DNA from: ZC4RG30 sp963777735
GTDB taxonomy: Bacteria > Pseudomonadota > Gammaproteobacteria > Steroidobacterales > Steroidobacteraceae
Assembly: GCA_963777735.1 (NCBI GenBank)
Contig: CAVZRQ010000005.1
Location: 496,001-560,000 of the forward strand
DNA: 64,000 nucleotides
Direction of reading: 5' to 3'
Each line of letters begins with the position of its first letter. The stretch's first letter is position 1. The position numbers were made by a program, and so were the translations under genes. Below, piece after piece: positions 36,078 through 45,734 of this stretch. The notes under the pieces are model-generated. The model saw only the letters and a program-made list of their open reading frames with translations, did no database searches and had not been told where the DNA came from.

Positions 36078-36623
36078 ATGAACGCAAACACCCGGTCCCT
36101 GGTCGCCCGCACGTTCGCGCTGCTCGCGATACCTCTCGTGGCAAGTGCAGCGGAATCCACCCATCGATGCGCTGAGCAGGCCAATGATGCACAGCGCCTG
36201 GCGTGTTACGACGCCGCGTTCGGCAAGCCGCGTGTGGCCCTGGCAGATTCTGTCGCGCCTGCGCCTGTGCCTGCGCCTGCCGTTAGATCACCCGCAGTCG
36301 CGGCAACGACTGCACCTTCGGTGGCTGTGGTTCCGCCGCCCGTGGTGGTGGCTGCTCCGATCCCGAAGACCGGGAGCTCCGACGCCGGCAAGCAAGCGGT
36401 GCCAAAGTCTGGCGCCGTATCCCGCATCGCCTCGCTCAGGCGCATGCGGGATGGCCGTTACGAGGCAACACTCGAGAACGGCGAAGTCTGGGGACAGCTG
36501 GAGCCGGATCCGCGCGTGGAGATGAGGGTCGGCGATGCCGTAACCCTCCGCCCGGCATCGCTGGGTTCATTCATGCTGGTCACGGCTTCCGGGCTGCCGA
36601 CACGCGTCAAGCGTGTGAAGTAG
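36078..36623 (+). CDS. Exported hypothetical protein with a Pro/Ala linker
   Basis: 181 residues. The ATG at 36078 opens a signal peptide (TFALLAIPLVASAAES). The mature N-terminus has a CAEQANDAQRLACYDAAFG motif, the short Cys-pair element found at the start of many small exported proteobacterial proteins, including VasI-like ones. A long Ala/Pro/Val linker (about 55-105) leads to a basic beta-rich C-terminal domain (RMRDGRYEATLENGEVWGQLE...VGDAVTLRP...GSFMLVTASG). The function is unknown. It stands alone after the tRNA terminator. Confidence 0.8.
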   Translation: MNANTRSLVARTFALLAIPLVASAAESTHRCAEQANDAQRLACYDAAFGKPRVALADSVAPAPVPAPAVRSPAVAATTAPSVAVVPPPVVVAAPIPKTGSSDAGKQAVPKSGAVSRIASLRRMRDGRYEATLENGEVWGQLEPDPRVEMRVGDAVTLRPASLGSFMLVTASGLPTRVKRVK

Positions 36624-36663
36624 CGGGATCCAGCTGGCGCCGCGGTGCACGCCTTTTTCACGG

Positions 36664-37518
36664 ATGAGAATGCCGCAATCACGGCGCCGTCTTTCGCTGG
36701 CACTGCTTGTCGCGCTGATACTACTGATTCCCATGGCACATTCCGCCGAGCCAGTTCGCATCATGATCCTGGATGGCGAAAGCGCAGGTCCGTATCACGA
36801 CTGGCGAGCGGTGACCCAGGTGCTGCGCAAGCAGCTGCAGGACACCGGCCACTTCGAAGTCGACGTAGTCACGACGCCCCCGGCAGGCGCCGACTTTGGA
36901 GCATTCCAGCCGGACTTCGGGAAGTACCAGGCCGTTGTCTTCAACTACGACGCACCGGATGAACGCTGGCCGGCAGCGTTGAAGCAGTCCTTTGAAACCT
37001 ACATGTCGGACGGTGGCGGGCTGGTCATCGTGCATGCGGCCAACAACGCGTTCCCGGGATGGCCGGCATTCAACGAGATGGCAGGCGTCGGCGGCTGGCG
37101 GGATCGCAACGAAAAGGCCGGGCCCTACTGGTATTTGCAGGATGGCGCGCTGGTTGCCGACAGCCGTCCAGGCATCGCAGGCAGCCATGGTCGGCGCATT
37201 CCCTACACCATCACAATTCGCGTACAGCATCCCATCACTGCAGGGTTGCCGCCGACATGGACGCATGCGGCCGATGAACTCTATGCCCATCTGCGTGGAC
37301 CGGGGAAGAACATGACGGTGCTGGCCACTGCGTTCTCGGACCCGGCAAATGCAGGCAGTGGGCGGGAAGAACCGCAGCTGATGGTGCTGCGTTATGGCAA
37401 GGGACGAATCTTCCACACCACATTGGGCCACGATGTCGTGGCTCTGGGCTCCGAGTACTTTGCTGTGACTTTCCAGCGGGGCGTCGAATGGGCCGCAACG
37501 GGAGCGGTTGGCAGGTAG
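36664..37518 (+). CDS. Exported ThuA-like domain protein
   Basis: 284 residues with a signal peptide (LSLALLVALILLIPMAHSAEP). The body matches the ThuA/trehalose-utilisation fold, a class I glutaminase-like flavodoxin-type domain: VRIMILDGESAGPYHDW at the start, MSDGGGLVIVHAANNAFPGWPAFNEM in the middle, and ADELYAHL...YGKGRIFHTTLGHDV near the end. Such exported ThuA proteins are common near sugar or aromatic catabolic genes, but the enzymatic role is not established. An ATG two codons later (36670) is an alternative start. Confidence 0.85.
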   Translation: MRMPQSRRRLSLALLVALILLIPMAHSAEPVRIMILDGESAGPYHDWRAVTQVLRKQLQDTGHFEVDVVTTPPAGADFGAFQPDFGKYQAVVFNYDAPDERWPAALKQSFETYMSDGGGLVIVHAANNAFPGWPAFNEMAGVGGWRDRNEKAGPYWYLQDGALVADSRPGIAGSHGRRIPYTITIRVQHPITAGLPPTWTHAADELYAHLRGPGKNMTVLATAFSDPANAGSGREEPQLMVLRYGKGRIFHTTLGHDVVALGSEYFAVTFQRGVEWAATGAVGR

Positions 37519-37605
37519 GTCGGCTCACGCCAACCGCGAACCCTGTCACGGCGGGCTGCGCCAATGAGGCGCACCGTTGGCTTCCGATTTTCCGACGGAG
37601 CCCAA

Positions 37606-38184
37606 ATGAAGACCTTCCGCCCACTTGCCGCCGCCTATTTCGCAGCCATTTTCATCTCGGGTTCGGCATGGGCCGCATCCGACTACCTGCTCGAAGTGGA
37701 GGGCGTGGAAGGGGAGGCCAGTACTGGCATTCGCACGATCGAAGTGCGGTCCATTTCGGGGGGACCATCAAACGCCAGTGCGATGGCTGCAAGCAAGGGT
37801 GGTGGCGCAGGCAAGGCCAGCATGCAGGACATGTCCCTTGCGGTTGCCGCACCACGCGACACCAGTTCGGGGCTGCCGACAGGTCGCCGCAGCGCCGCGG
37901 CCACCAGCGTTGAGGGCACTGCGGCAACGGCCGCTCCCGCACCGGCATCTGCCACGCTGAACGCAGCGCCTGCAATGCGAGATGTTTCTGTGGTGCTTCC
38001 CGAGACCGCTGCAAAGAGCATGTGCGCGACCGGCAAGCACATTGCCAAGGCAACCCTTGTTGCGCGCGGCCAGCGCGAGCAGCTCGAGAATGTGGTGGTG
38101 ACTTCCTGTACGACGCAGGCCGGTGTCAGCACTGTTGCCATGCGGGGTCATCAGAAGACGGGCCACGTTACGTTGATGAAATAG
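37606..38184 (+). CDS. Exported Hcp-like (type VI tube family) protein
   Basis: 192 residues from an ATG preceded by GGAG. A signal peptide (PLAAAYFAAIFISGSAWA) is followed by SDYLLEVEGVEGEAS...IEVRSISGG and GKASMQDMSLAV, which resemble the Hcp-family start (yLkIdGIkGES) and GK motif. The middle is a low-complexity Ala/Thr segment, and the C-terminal part carries two cysteines. No type VI secretion genes are in the window, and Hcp of a real T6SS has no signal peptide. This is probably one of the stand-alone exported relatives. Function unknown. Confidence 0.65.
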   Translation: MKTFRPLAAAYFAAIFISGSAWAASDYLLEVEGVEGEASTGIRTIEVRSISGGPSNASAMAASKGGGAGKASMQDMSLAVAAPRDTSSGLPTGRRSAAATSVEGTAATAAPAPASATLNAAPAMRDVSVVLPETAAKSMCATGKHIAKATLVARGQREQLENVVVTSCTTQAGVSTVAMRGHQKTGHVTLMK

Positions 38185-38212
38185 TCCGGCAACCGCCGCC
38201 GCACTTGCTCCG

Positions 38213-38248
38213 GATATCAAGCTGTTGATATCATCTCAACATCTTGAG
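38213..38248. promoter_or_regulatory. Two tandem palindromic operators (TCAA-N4-TTGA)
   Basis: GATATCAA (38213-38220) and TTGATATC (38225-38232) form a perfect 20-bp palindrome. CTCAA (38235-38239) and TTGAG (38244-38248) form a second. Both share the core TCAA-N4-TTGA and their centres are 19 bp apart, about two helical turns. They lie just before the dioxygenase-marR operon, so binding by the encoded MarR protein is the natural guess. Confidence 0.65.
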
Positions 38249-38280
38249 CAATGCCCGAAAAGGGCCATCCGGGGGATTCC

Positions 38281-39852
38281 ATGGCGGAGCATCATGATGA
38301 AGAACGTCGTGCCTTCATTCGCACGGCAGTAGGAGCGGCTGCTCTGGCAGGCGCGGCTGCAGGTGCGGCAGTTTCTGCATCGGCCGCCGAATCCGGTGGC
38401 CCGACAGCCGGCGCGGCTCCGGTTCGCGTGGCGGGCACTGGTGGCCAGTTCGCGCCGATCCGCGCGGAAGTGACGATCTCCGACTGCGAGATCGAAGGCA
38501 AGATTCCCGCCGATCTCAACGGTGGCTTCTATGCCGTCGGCCCCGACGCCCAGTATCCCATGCGTCCCGGCAACATCATTTTCGATGGCGAAGGGCATGC
38601 CCGCATGTTCCGCATCCGCAACGGGCGGGTGGATTACCGCACGCGGTTCGTCCGTTCCGAGCGCTATGTGGCGCAGGACAAGGCGCGGCGCGCGCTGTTT
38701 CCGATGTACCGCAATCCCTACCTCGATGATCCCAGCGTCAGGGGATTGAGCCGCAGCACCGCCAACACGCATGTGCTGAACCACAAGGGTCTGATCCTGG
38801 CACTGAAAGAAGACAGTCCGCCGGTAGCCATGGATCTCAACACCCTTGAGACGGTAGATCCTGTCTATACCTTTGATGGGGCGCTGCCGCGCGATCGGGC
38901 GTTCACGGCCCATCCGAAGATCTGTTCGAAGACGGGCAACATCGTGGCATTCGGTTACGAGGCTGAGGGCTTCGGCTCTGCGGCGGTGGCCGCTTTCGAG
39001 ATCGACAAATCCGGCAAGAAGGTATGGGAAGCCAAGATCGCCGTGCCCTACAGCAGCGTGCTCCACGATTTCGCGGTGACCGAAAACCACATCGCATTCT
39101 TCATCGTGCCCCTGGCCTACGATCCGGCCCAGATCCAGCGCGGTGGAATCCACTGGTCGTGGGACAAATCACTCAAGACGTATTTCGGGTTCATGCGCCG
39201 CTATGGGGATGGCAAGGACATCCGCTGGATAGAAGGGCCAGCTCGCAGTGGCACGCACACCATGGGTGCCTTCGAAGACGGCGGCAAGATCTACATGGAT
39301 ACCGAGATGACGCCGGGCAATCCATTTCCCTTCATGCCCAACAAGGATGGTTCGCCGCCTGATCTTCCCGGCAGTGTCAGCACCATTCACCGCATTACTG
39401 CGAACCTGGATGGCCGCAACAAGGGCTATGACGTCAAGCTGCTCTATCCGCTGCAGGCACCGTTGCCCAAACAGGACGATCGCTACAACACCATGCCGTA
39501 CCGCTATGGTTACGCGGCTTGTCCTGATCCCGTTGAGACCAACCGCGCGCTGGCGGGCAGCTGCTTTGCGCGCATGGACGTGCAGAACGGGACCTATGAA
39601 CTCTGGAATGCCGGCAACAAGGTTTCGTTGGCCGAACCCGTCTTTGCGCCCAAGAGCGTGAACGCGCGGGAAGGTGAGGGCTACCTGATGGGCATTGCCT
39701 ATCATCTGGACCAGAACCTGCGCTCGGATCTGGTGATCCTCGATGCGGAACGGGTGAAGGATGGGCCCATCGCGCGCGTGAAGCTGCCGGTGCAGGCCTC
39801 GCCGCAGGTTCATGGGTGGTGGGTGCGGGAAGACCAGTATCCGGTTGCCTGA
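38281..39852 (+). CDS. Tat-exported carotenoid/lignostilbene dioxygenase family protein
   Basis: 523 residues of the carotenoid-oxygenase (RPE65) fold, non-haem iron enzymes that cleave C=C bonds of carotenoids or stilbenes. The four iron-binding histidines are all visible: His211 (TAHPKI), His262 (VLHDF), His326 (GTHTMGAF) and His511 (QVHGWW). The N-terminus carries a twin-arginine signal (EERRAFIRTAVGAAALAGAAAGAAV), so a folded, metal-loaded enzyme is expected in the periplasm. The start at 38281 is chosen for GGGGGA upstream; an in-frame ATG ten codons earlier lacks one. It is followed 21 bases later by marR. The substrate is unknown; lignostilbene-type substrates are an inference from the LigAB genes downstream. 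Confidence 0.88.
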   Translation: MAEHHDEERRAFIRTAVGAAALAGAAAGAAVSASAAESGGPTAGAAPVRVAGTGGQFAPIRAEVTISDCEIEGKIPADLNGGFYAVGPDAQYPMRPGNIIFDGEGHARMFRIRNGRVDYRTRFVRSERYVAQDKARRALFPMYRNPYLDDPSVRGLSRSTANTHVLNHKGLILALKEDSPPVAMDLNTLETVDPVYTFDGALPRDRAFTAHPKICSKTGNIVAFGYEAEGFGSAAVAAFEIDKSGKKVWEAKIAVPYSSVLHDFAVTENHIAFFIVPLAYDPAQIQRGGIHWSWDKSLKTYFGFMRRYGDGKDIRWIEGPARSGTHTMGAFEDGGKIYMDTEMTPGNPFPFMPNKDGSPPDLPGSVSTIHRITANLDGRNKGYDVKLLYPLQAPLPKQDDRYNTMPYRYGYAACPDPVETNRALAGSCFARMDVQNGTYELWNAGNKVSLAEPVFAPKSVNAREGEGYLMGIAYHLDQNLRSDLVILDAERVKDGPIARVKLPVQASPQVHGWWVREDQYPVA

Positions 39853-39873
39853 ATCCGGTAGGCTCCTGAGCCC

Positions 39874-40320
39874 ATGGCCAGTGAAGACATCGCAACCCTG
39901 CAACGCATAGGCTGGCTGTTTCGCGAGATCAACGTGCATTTCCGCGAGGGAATCGAAGCTGAGCTCGAGAAACGCCAGGTTGGGCTGACATTCAGCCAGG
40001 TTTCGGCGCTGTCCATACTCAGTGCCAATCCGGGCATCAACGGCGCGCAGCTGGCGCGCCGGAACATGGTGAGTCCGCAGGCGATGACTGGGGTGCTGCG
40101 GCAATTGTCGGACGCAGGGTTGCTTGCGAAAAGCGCGCATCCTGACAGCCTGCGGGCGGATAGCTGGAATCTGACCGCGAAAGGCGAGAAGGCCCTCAAG
40201 CGCGGGCGGGAAGCCTTTGCGGTGATTACCTCGCGCATGCTCACGTCCCTCGGGAAGGCTGACATGGGCAAGCTTGAGGGGTATCTGCAGGGCTGTGCCC
40301 GGTCGCTGCTCGAGGTCTAA
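39874..40320 (+). CDS. MarR-family transcriptional regulator
   Basis: 148 residues. Helices flank a winged helix-turn-helix: LTFSQVSALSILSANPGINGAQLARRNMVSPQAMTGVLRQLSDAGLLAKSAHPDSLRADSWNLTAKGEKAL. MarR proteins usually repress their own operon and release DNA on binding small aromatics. It is the second gene after the Tat dioxygenase and is likely the factor that binds the paired palindromes at 38213-38248. Confidence 0.92.
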   Translation: MASEDIATLQRIGWLFREINVHFREGIEAELEKRQVGLTFSQVSALSILSANPGINGAQLARRNMVSPQAMTGVLRQLSDAGLLAKSAHPDSLRADSWNLTAKGEKALKRGREAFAVITSRMLTSLGKADMGKLEGYLQGCARSLLEV

Positions 40321-40430
40321 AACTTTCGCTAAAATCAACTGTCTATGAGTGTATCGGGTCGTGGCGTATGCTGCATTGCACAGCAACCTGTGTGGCCCAG
40401 GGTATCTGCAGGGTTCGGGGGATCGATTTG

Positions 40431-42891
40431 ATGGATGTTCAGCGTCAATTTGTGGGTCGCCGCAGCGTCGCGGTGGCGTTGCTTCTCGCCGTTGCACCAC
40501 TGATTTCCGGTGCGGCCGGTGCCCCTGCGGGTCATGTACCCGTGGGAGTGCAAGACAAAGACTGGGCCTTCCTCGACAAGTATTGCACCAGCTGCCACAA
40601 CGCCACCGACTGGGCCGGCGAGCTCGCGCTGGACGTGCTGGACCGCGACAACGTGGCCACGGATGGCGAAGCCTGGGAAGAGGTGGTGCGCAAACTGCGT
40701 GGCGCACTGATGCCCCCATCCACCGAACCCCAGCCCACGGCTGCCGATCGCAGTGCCTTCATCCATACGATGGAGTCCTCGCTGGATCGCGTGGCCGCGC
40801 AGGACATGAATCCCGGTTCGGTGGTGCTGCACCGGCTCAACCGTCGGGAATACAAGAACGCCATCCACGAGCTGCTGGACCTCGATGTCGACGCCGAGGC
40901 GCTGCTGCCCCGCGACGACCAGAGCGGCGGCTTCGACAACGTCGCCGAAGTGCTTGAAGGTCACGCCTTCGTTCCTTGAGCAGTACCTGGCCGCTGCGCG
41001 CGAAGTCAGCATGCAGGCAGTCGGCAATCCCCGCGCCCGCCTCACTGGCAGGGTTTACCCCGGCAGCCTGGCTGCGCAACAGTATGTGAATCAGGAAGGC
41101 CTGCCGCTGGGCACGCGCGGCGGCCTGTACATCGATCACTATTTCCCGGTGGATGGCGAGTACGAAACCACCATCAGCGGCCTGGTGGGTGGCGGCTATG
41201 TGTGGGGCGTGGCCGACAAACGCACGCTGATCGTCACCGTGGATGGCGATCGGGTTTTCCAGGCCGATGTAGGTGGCGAGGAAGATCTGGAGGCCATCGA
41301 CCAGAAGCAGGCCGTGGGCATCGCGGCCATCGACGAACGTTTCCGCAACATCCGTTTCAAGGTGAAGGCGGGCACGCACCGGATCGGCATCACCTTCAAG
41401 CAGAAGACCGCGGCCGAGCATCTGGATACCCTGCATGCCTTCAATCCCGTCAGCGGCATGGCGCAGAACCACAGCGGTGCGGCGTTCTCCGATGGCTATC
41501 GACTGAGCAATGTCGAGATCAAGGGGCCCTTGAGCAAGACGGTCGTGAGCGATACGCCGAGCCGGCGCAAGCTGTTCGTCTGCCGCCCGGCGAACGAGGC
41601 GGAAGAAACGCCCTGTGCGAAGAAGATCCTGTCGACGCTGGCCAAGGGCGCTTTCCGCCGGCCGGTGAGTGATGCAGACATCGCCGGCGCGATGAGCTTC
41701 TACGCCGATGGGCGCAAGGCCGGCACCTTCGACGATGGTATCCAGAAGGGTGTGATGACCATCCTGTCGAGTCCCCGCTTCCTGTTCCGCGCGCACACGC
41801 CGCCAGCAGGGGTGAAGCCGGGCGAGACCTATCGCATCCAGGATCTGGACCTCGCCTCGCGACTGTCCTTCTTCCTGTGGGGCGGTCCGCCGGATGAACA
41901 GCTGATCGACCTTGCTGCCGCTGGTCGCCTGAAGGACAAAGCGGTGCTGGAGGCGCAGGTGCGCCGCATGCTGCGCGATCCACGCAATCGCACGATGGTG
42001 CGCGGGTTCACCGAGCGCTGGCTCAACGTCGATGGCCTGGACATCGTGAACACCGACGTTCTGCTCTTCCCGGATTTCACGGCCGATCTGATTCCGGCAT
42101 TCAAGGAAGAGCTGTTCCAGTTCGTCGGCAGCGTGTTCGAGGAAGATCGCAACGTCAACGAACTGATGACTGCCGACTGGACCTTCCTCAACGAACGGCT
42201 CGCCATTCACTACGACATCCCGGGTGTACGCGGTGGCGCCTTCCGCAAGGTGGTGCTGACCGAGGATTACCGTCGCGGCCTGCTGGGCAAGGGCGCCATC
42301 CTGATGGCCACTTCCTACGCCAACCGCACCTCGCCGGTGGTGCGTGGTGCGTGGGTGCTCGAGCATCTGATGGGCACGCCGCCAGCGGCGCCACCGCCGG
42401 GCGTGGAAGCGCTTCCGGAGAGCCAGGAGGGCGGCGAGCAGCAGACTGTGCGCGCGCGTCTGGAGCATCACCGCAACGTCAAGAGCTGCGCGGCCTGCCA
42501 TGACATCATCGATCCGGTCGGCATCGCGCTGGAGAACTACAACGCGGTCGGCCAGTGGCGCGTCAAGGACATCGATGCCGGCCAGCGTATCGATGCCGCG
42601 GGCAAGCTGGCCGACGGCACGACGGTCACCGGCGTTGCGCAGCTGCGCAGCTACATCGTGGGCCGCCCCGACCTGTTCGTGCACACCCTGACCGAGAACC
42701 TGATGATCTACGCACTGGGTCGTCCGGTGCAGTACTTCGACATGCCGCTGCTGCGCAAGCTGGTGCGCGACGCGGAATCGCAGGACTACCGGTTCTCGGC
42801 GCTGATTCTGGGAATCGTCGCCAGCCCTGCATTCCAGTATGACAAGGTGCCGGTAGAGAAGCCGGCAGCTGTCACGGCCAACGCGAGGTAA
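40431..42891 (+). CDS. DUF1592-type multidomain cytochrome (DUF1587/1595/1592/1588/1585), one frameshift
   Basis: About 819 residues, starting at 40431 after GGGGGA and opening with a signal peptide (RSVAVALLLAVAPLISGAAG). A planctomycete-type cytochrome region has a haem motif C52-T-S-C55-H56. DUF1587 follows (LHRLNRREYKNAIHELLDLD), then a beta-rich insert, DUF1595/1592 (LASRLSFFLWGGPPDEQLI; RFLNVDGL-like NERLAIHYDIPGV) and DUF1588 with a second CAACH site (CAACHDIIDPVGIALENY). DUF1585 ends the protein. An extra G near 40950 breaks LEVTPSFLEQYL. These proteins are periplasmic and always paired with DUF1552; the reaction is not known. Confidence 0.88.
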
Positions 42892-42896
42892 CGGCC

Positions 42897-44218
42897 ATGT
42901 TCATCACCAAGAAATTCATTTCACGGCGCACGGTGCTCAGGGGCGCCGGCTATGCCGTCTCGCTGCCGCTGCTGGATGCCATGATCCCCGCCGCCACTGC
43001 GCTCGCGGCCACGGCCGCCGCACCGAAGCTGCGCATGGCCTTCATCTACTTCCCGCATGGCGCGGTGATGAACCAGTGGACGCCGAAGGCAGATGGCCCG
43101 GATTTCGATCTGCCGCCGATCATCGCGCCGCTGAAGCCCTTCCAGAAGCAGCTGACCGTCATCAGCGGGCTGGAGAACAAGTCCGCGATCGCAGCGCCCG
43201 TGCATGCCATCACGCCGGGCACCTGGCTCTCCTGTGTGCCGCCGCGCATCAGCCACGATCCCTACGGTGGCATCACCGTCGACCAGATTGCAGCGAAGCA
43301 CATCGGGCAGGACACGCCGCTGCCGACGCTGGAAGTGGGCACGGAAGAGCGGGGCGGCGAAGGTTCCTGCGACCGCAACTACGGTTGCAGCTACGGCAAG
43401 ACCATTTCTTTCCGCGATCCTGCCACGCCGCTGCCCATGGAGCACAATCCGCGCAAGCTGTTCCAGCAGCTGTTCGGCGCGGGCGATACCGCGGATGAAC
43501 GCGTGCAGATGATCGCACGAGAGTCGCAGCATCCTGGATCTGGTCTCGCGGGAAACCAGCGACATGCGCAGGAGCCTGGGCATTCGTGACCAGGTTGCAC
43601 TCGATGATTACCTGTCCACGGTGCGCGAGATCGAGCGCCGCGTGCAGCGGCTCGAAGGGCGAGACCTTTCGAAGGTGAATCTCCCGGATACGCCTGCGGG
43701 CATTCCTTCGCGCTTCGATGAACACATGCGCCTGATGTTCGACCTGATCGCGCTGGCTTACCAGGCGAACCTGACCCGCGTGGTCAGCTTCATGATGGCC
43801 GCCGAGGTCAGCAACCAGCCCTACAACTTCATCGGCATTCCCGATGCCTTCCATCCGCTGTCGCACCACGCGAACAATGCCGCGAAGCTTGCCAACCTTG
43901 CCAAGGTGCAGGCCTTCAATACCGGCGAGTTCGCAAAGTTCGTGGCCAAGCTGCAGTCGCTGCCGGATGGCGAGGGCAACATGCTCGACAACTCCGTGCT
44001 CGTGTTCGGCAGCAACATGAGCGACAGCAATGCGCACAACCACTTCCCGCTGCCGATGGCCATCGTCGGCGGTGGCGCAGGTCGGTTCAAGGGCAACCGG
44101 CACCTGCGTTACCCGGACAAGACGCCCATTGGCCAACATGCACCTGACGATCCTGGATCGCATCGGTGTGCCGATGGAGACGCTGGGGGATAGCACCATG
44201 AAGTTCACGGAAATCTGA
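42897..44218 (+). CDS. DUF1552 protein with Tat signal, two frameshifts
   Basis: About 439 residues. The N-terminus SRRTVLRGAGYAVSLPLLDAM is a typical twin-arginine signal. The body is DUF1552: MAFIYFPHGAVMNQWTP, FQKQLTVISGLENKSA, a HAITPGTWLSC region, then RFDEHMRLMFDLIALAYQANLTRVVSFMMA and DNSVLVFGSNMSDSNAHNH, the arrangement of an alkaline-phosphatase/sulfatase-like relative. Extra bases near 43520 and 44130 disrupt the frame. It is five bases after the DUF1592 gene, and its TGA overlaps the ankyrin gene start, so the three are translationally coupled. Confidence 0.88.
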
Positions 44219-45711
44219 TGAACGGGAAGATACGAATTGCGCTGCTGTTGTCGTTGCTGCCTGTGTTCGCGCAGGCTCAGACGCTGCTGGAAGCCGCCCG
44301 CAAGCCCGATGCGGCCCTTGCCCTGAAGCTTGCTGGCAGCAAAGGTGCCGACGTCCGGGCGAAGTCCTCCGATGGCACCACTGCGCTGCACTGGGCCGCG
44401 CATCATGGTGATCTGGAGCTGGTGAAGCGCCTGCTCAAGGCCGGTGCCGATGCCAATGCCCGCAATGACTACGGCTCATCGCCGATGCAGGAGGCAGCCC
44501 TGCGGGGTGACGCCGCCATACTCACCGCGCTGCTGAAGGCCGGCGCGAAGGTCGAGTCGGCCAATGACGAGGGCGAGACGGCGCTGATGACGGTGGCCCG
44601 CACCAACAAGGTCGACGCTGCGAAGGTGCTCATCAAGGCCGGTGCCAATGTCAACGCCGTGGAGTCATGGCGTGGACAGACCGCATTGATGTGGGCGGCC
44701 TCGCAGAGCCAGCCCGAGATGGTGGGTCTGCTGCTCAAGTCCGGCGCAAAGCCGAATGCCGTCTCGGCATTGCGCAACTGGGCGCGCACCACGACGGCAG
44801 AGCCACGGCCGCAGTGGCGACCACCCGGTGCGTTCACGGCGCTGCAGCTTGCTGCCCGCGAGGGTTGCGCCGGATGTGCGCGTGAGCTGGTGAAAGGCGG
44901 GGCTGAACTGAACACGGCCAGCCCCGAGGGCATCACTGCGCTGCTGTTTGCCGTCCTCAATGCTCATTTCGATACGGCCAAGGTGCTGATCGAAGCGGGC
45001 GCGGATGTGAATCTCGCGGACAAATGGGGGCGTGCGCCGCTGTATTCCGCGATCGACTTCAATACGACGCCACGCGGCGGGCGGCCTGATCGTCCTTCCT
45101 CCGATGTCACCACGCCGCTGGAAATCGCCACCCTGCTGCTGGATCGCGGTGCCGAGATCGATTTCCAGCTCAAGGCATTTCCTCCCTACCGTCTGCTGGG
45201 TCCCGACCGCGGTGGAGATTCGCTGCTGACCACGGGTTCCACGCCATTGCTGCGCGCCGCCAAGGCCTGCGACGTGCCGGCGGCGAAGCTGCTGATGGGG
45301 CGAGGGGCGAAGGTGGATCTCGCGAACAGTCTGAAACTTACGCCGCTGCTGGTGGTGGCCGGCTCCAACTGGGCGATCACCGATACCCGTGGGCGCTTCC
45401 GCAATGAAAAACATTGCATCGAGATGGCCGGGATGCTGCTGGATGCCGGCGCCGACATCAATGCCGCCAACAACAACGGTCAGACATCGCTGCATGCGGC
45501 GGCACGGATGGACATGAAGGATTTCACGCGCTACATCGGTGAGCGCGGCGCGAATCTCGACGCGAAGGATCGTAATGGCTCGACGCCACTGGATATCGCC
45601 GAAGGGCGCACAGGCACCGCGGCAAGGCCAGGCGCTTCAGGGCCGGAAAAACATCCTGAGGTGGCGGCCGTGCTGCAGGAACTGATGGCGAAGCGCAAGC
45701 CCACGCCCTGA
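44218..45711 (+). CDS. Exported ankyrin-repeat protein
   Basis: 497 residues. A signal peptide (RIALLLSLLPVFAQAQ) is followed by roughly ten ankyrin repeats with the GTTALHWAAHHGDLELVKRLLKAGADAN consensus, spread from residue 40 to 470 with a longer insert around 190-215 and another near 290-330. Ankyrin repeats bind proteins. The export signal and the ATG overlapping the DUF1552 stop suggest a periplasmic scaffold for the DUF1592/DUF1552 pair (inference). Intact. Confidence 0.9.
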   Translation: MNGKIRIALLLSLLPVFAQAQTLLEAARKPDAALALKLAGSKGADVRAKSSDGTTALHWAAHHGDLELVKRLLKAGADANARNDYGSSPMQEAALRGDAAILTALLKAGAKVESANDEGETALMTVARTNKVDAAKVLIKAGANVNAVESWRGQTALMWAASQSQPEMVGLLLKSGAKPNAVSALRNWARTTTAEPRPQWRPPGAFTALQLAAREGCAGCARELVKGGAELNTASPEGITALLFAVLNAHFDTAKVLIEAGADVNLADKWGRAPLYSAIDFNTTPRGGRPDRPSSDVTTPLEIATLLLDRGAEIDFQLKAFPPYRLLGPDRGGDSLLTTGSTPLLRAAKACDVPAAKLLMGRGAKVDLANSLKLTPLLVVAGSNWAITDTRGRFRNEKHCIEMAGMLLDAGADINAANNNGQTSLHAAARMDMKDFTRYIGERGANLDAKDRNGSTPLDIAEGRTGTAARPGASGPEKHPEVAAVLQELMAKRKPTP

Positions 45712-45734
45712 GGCAGGCCTGTGTGGGCGCGGGT

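Noticed and set aside
40278..40413. 14-bp direct repeat GGGTATCTGCAGGG at 40278-40291 and 40400-40413
   Set aside because: A repeat of this length is expected several times by chance in 64 kb, one copy lies inside marR coding sequence, and no transposon features accompany it.
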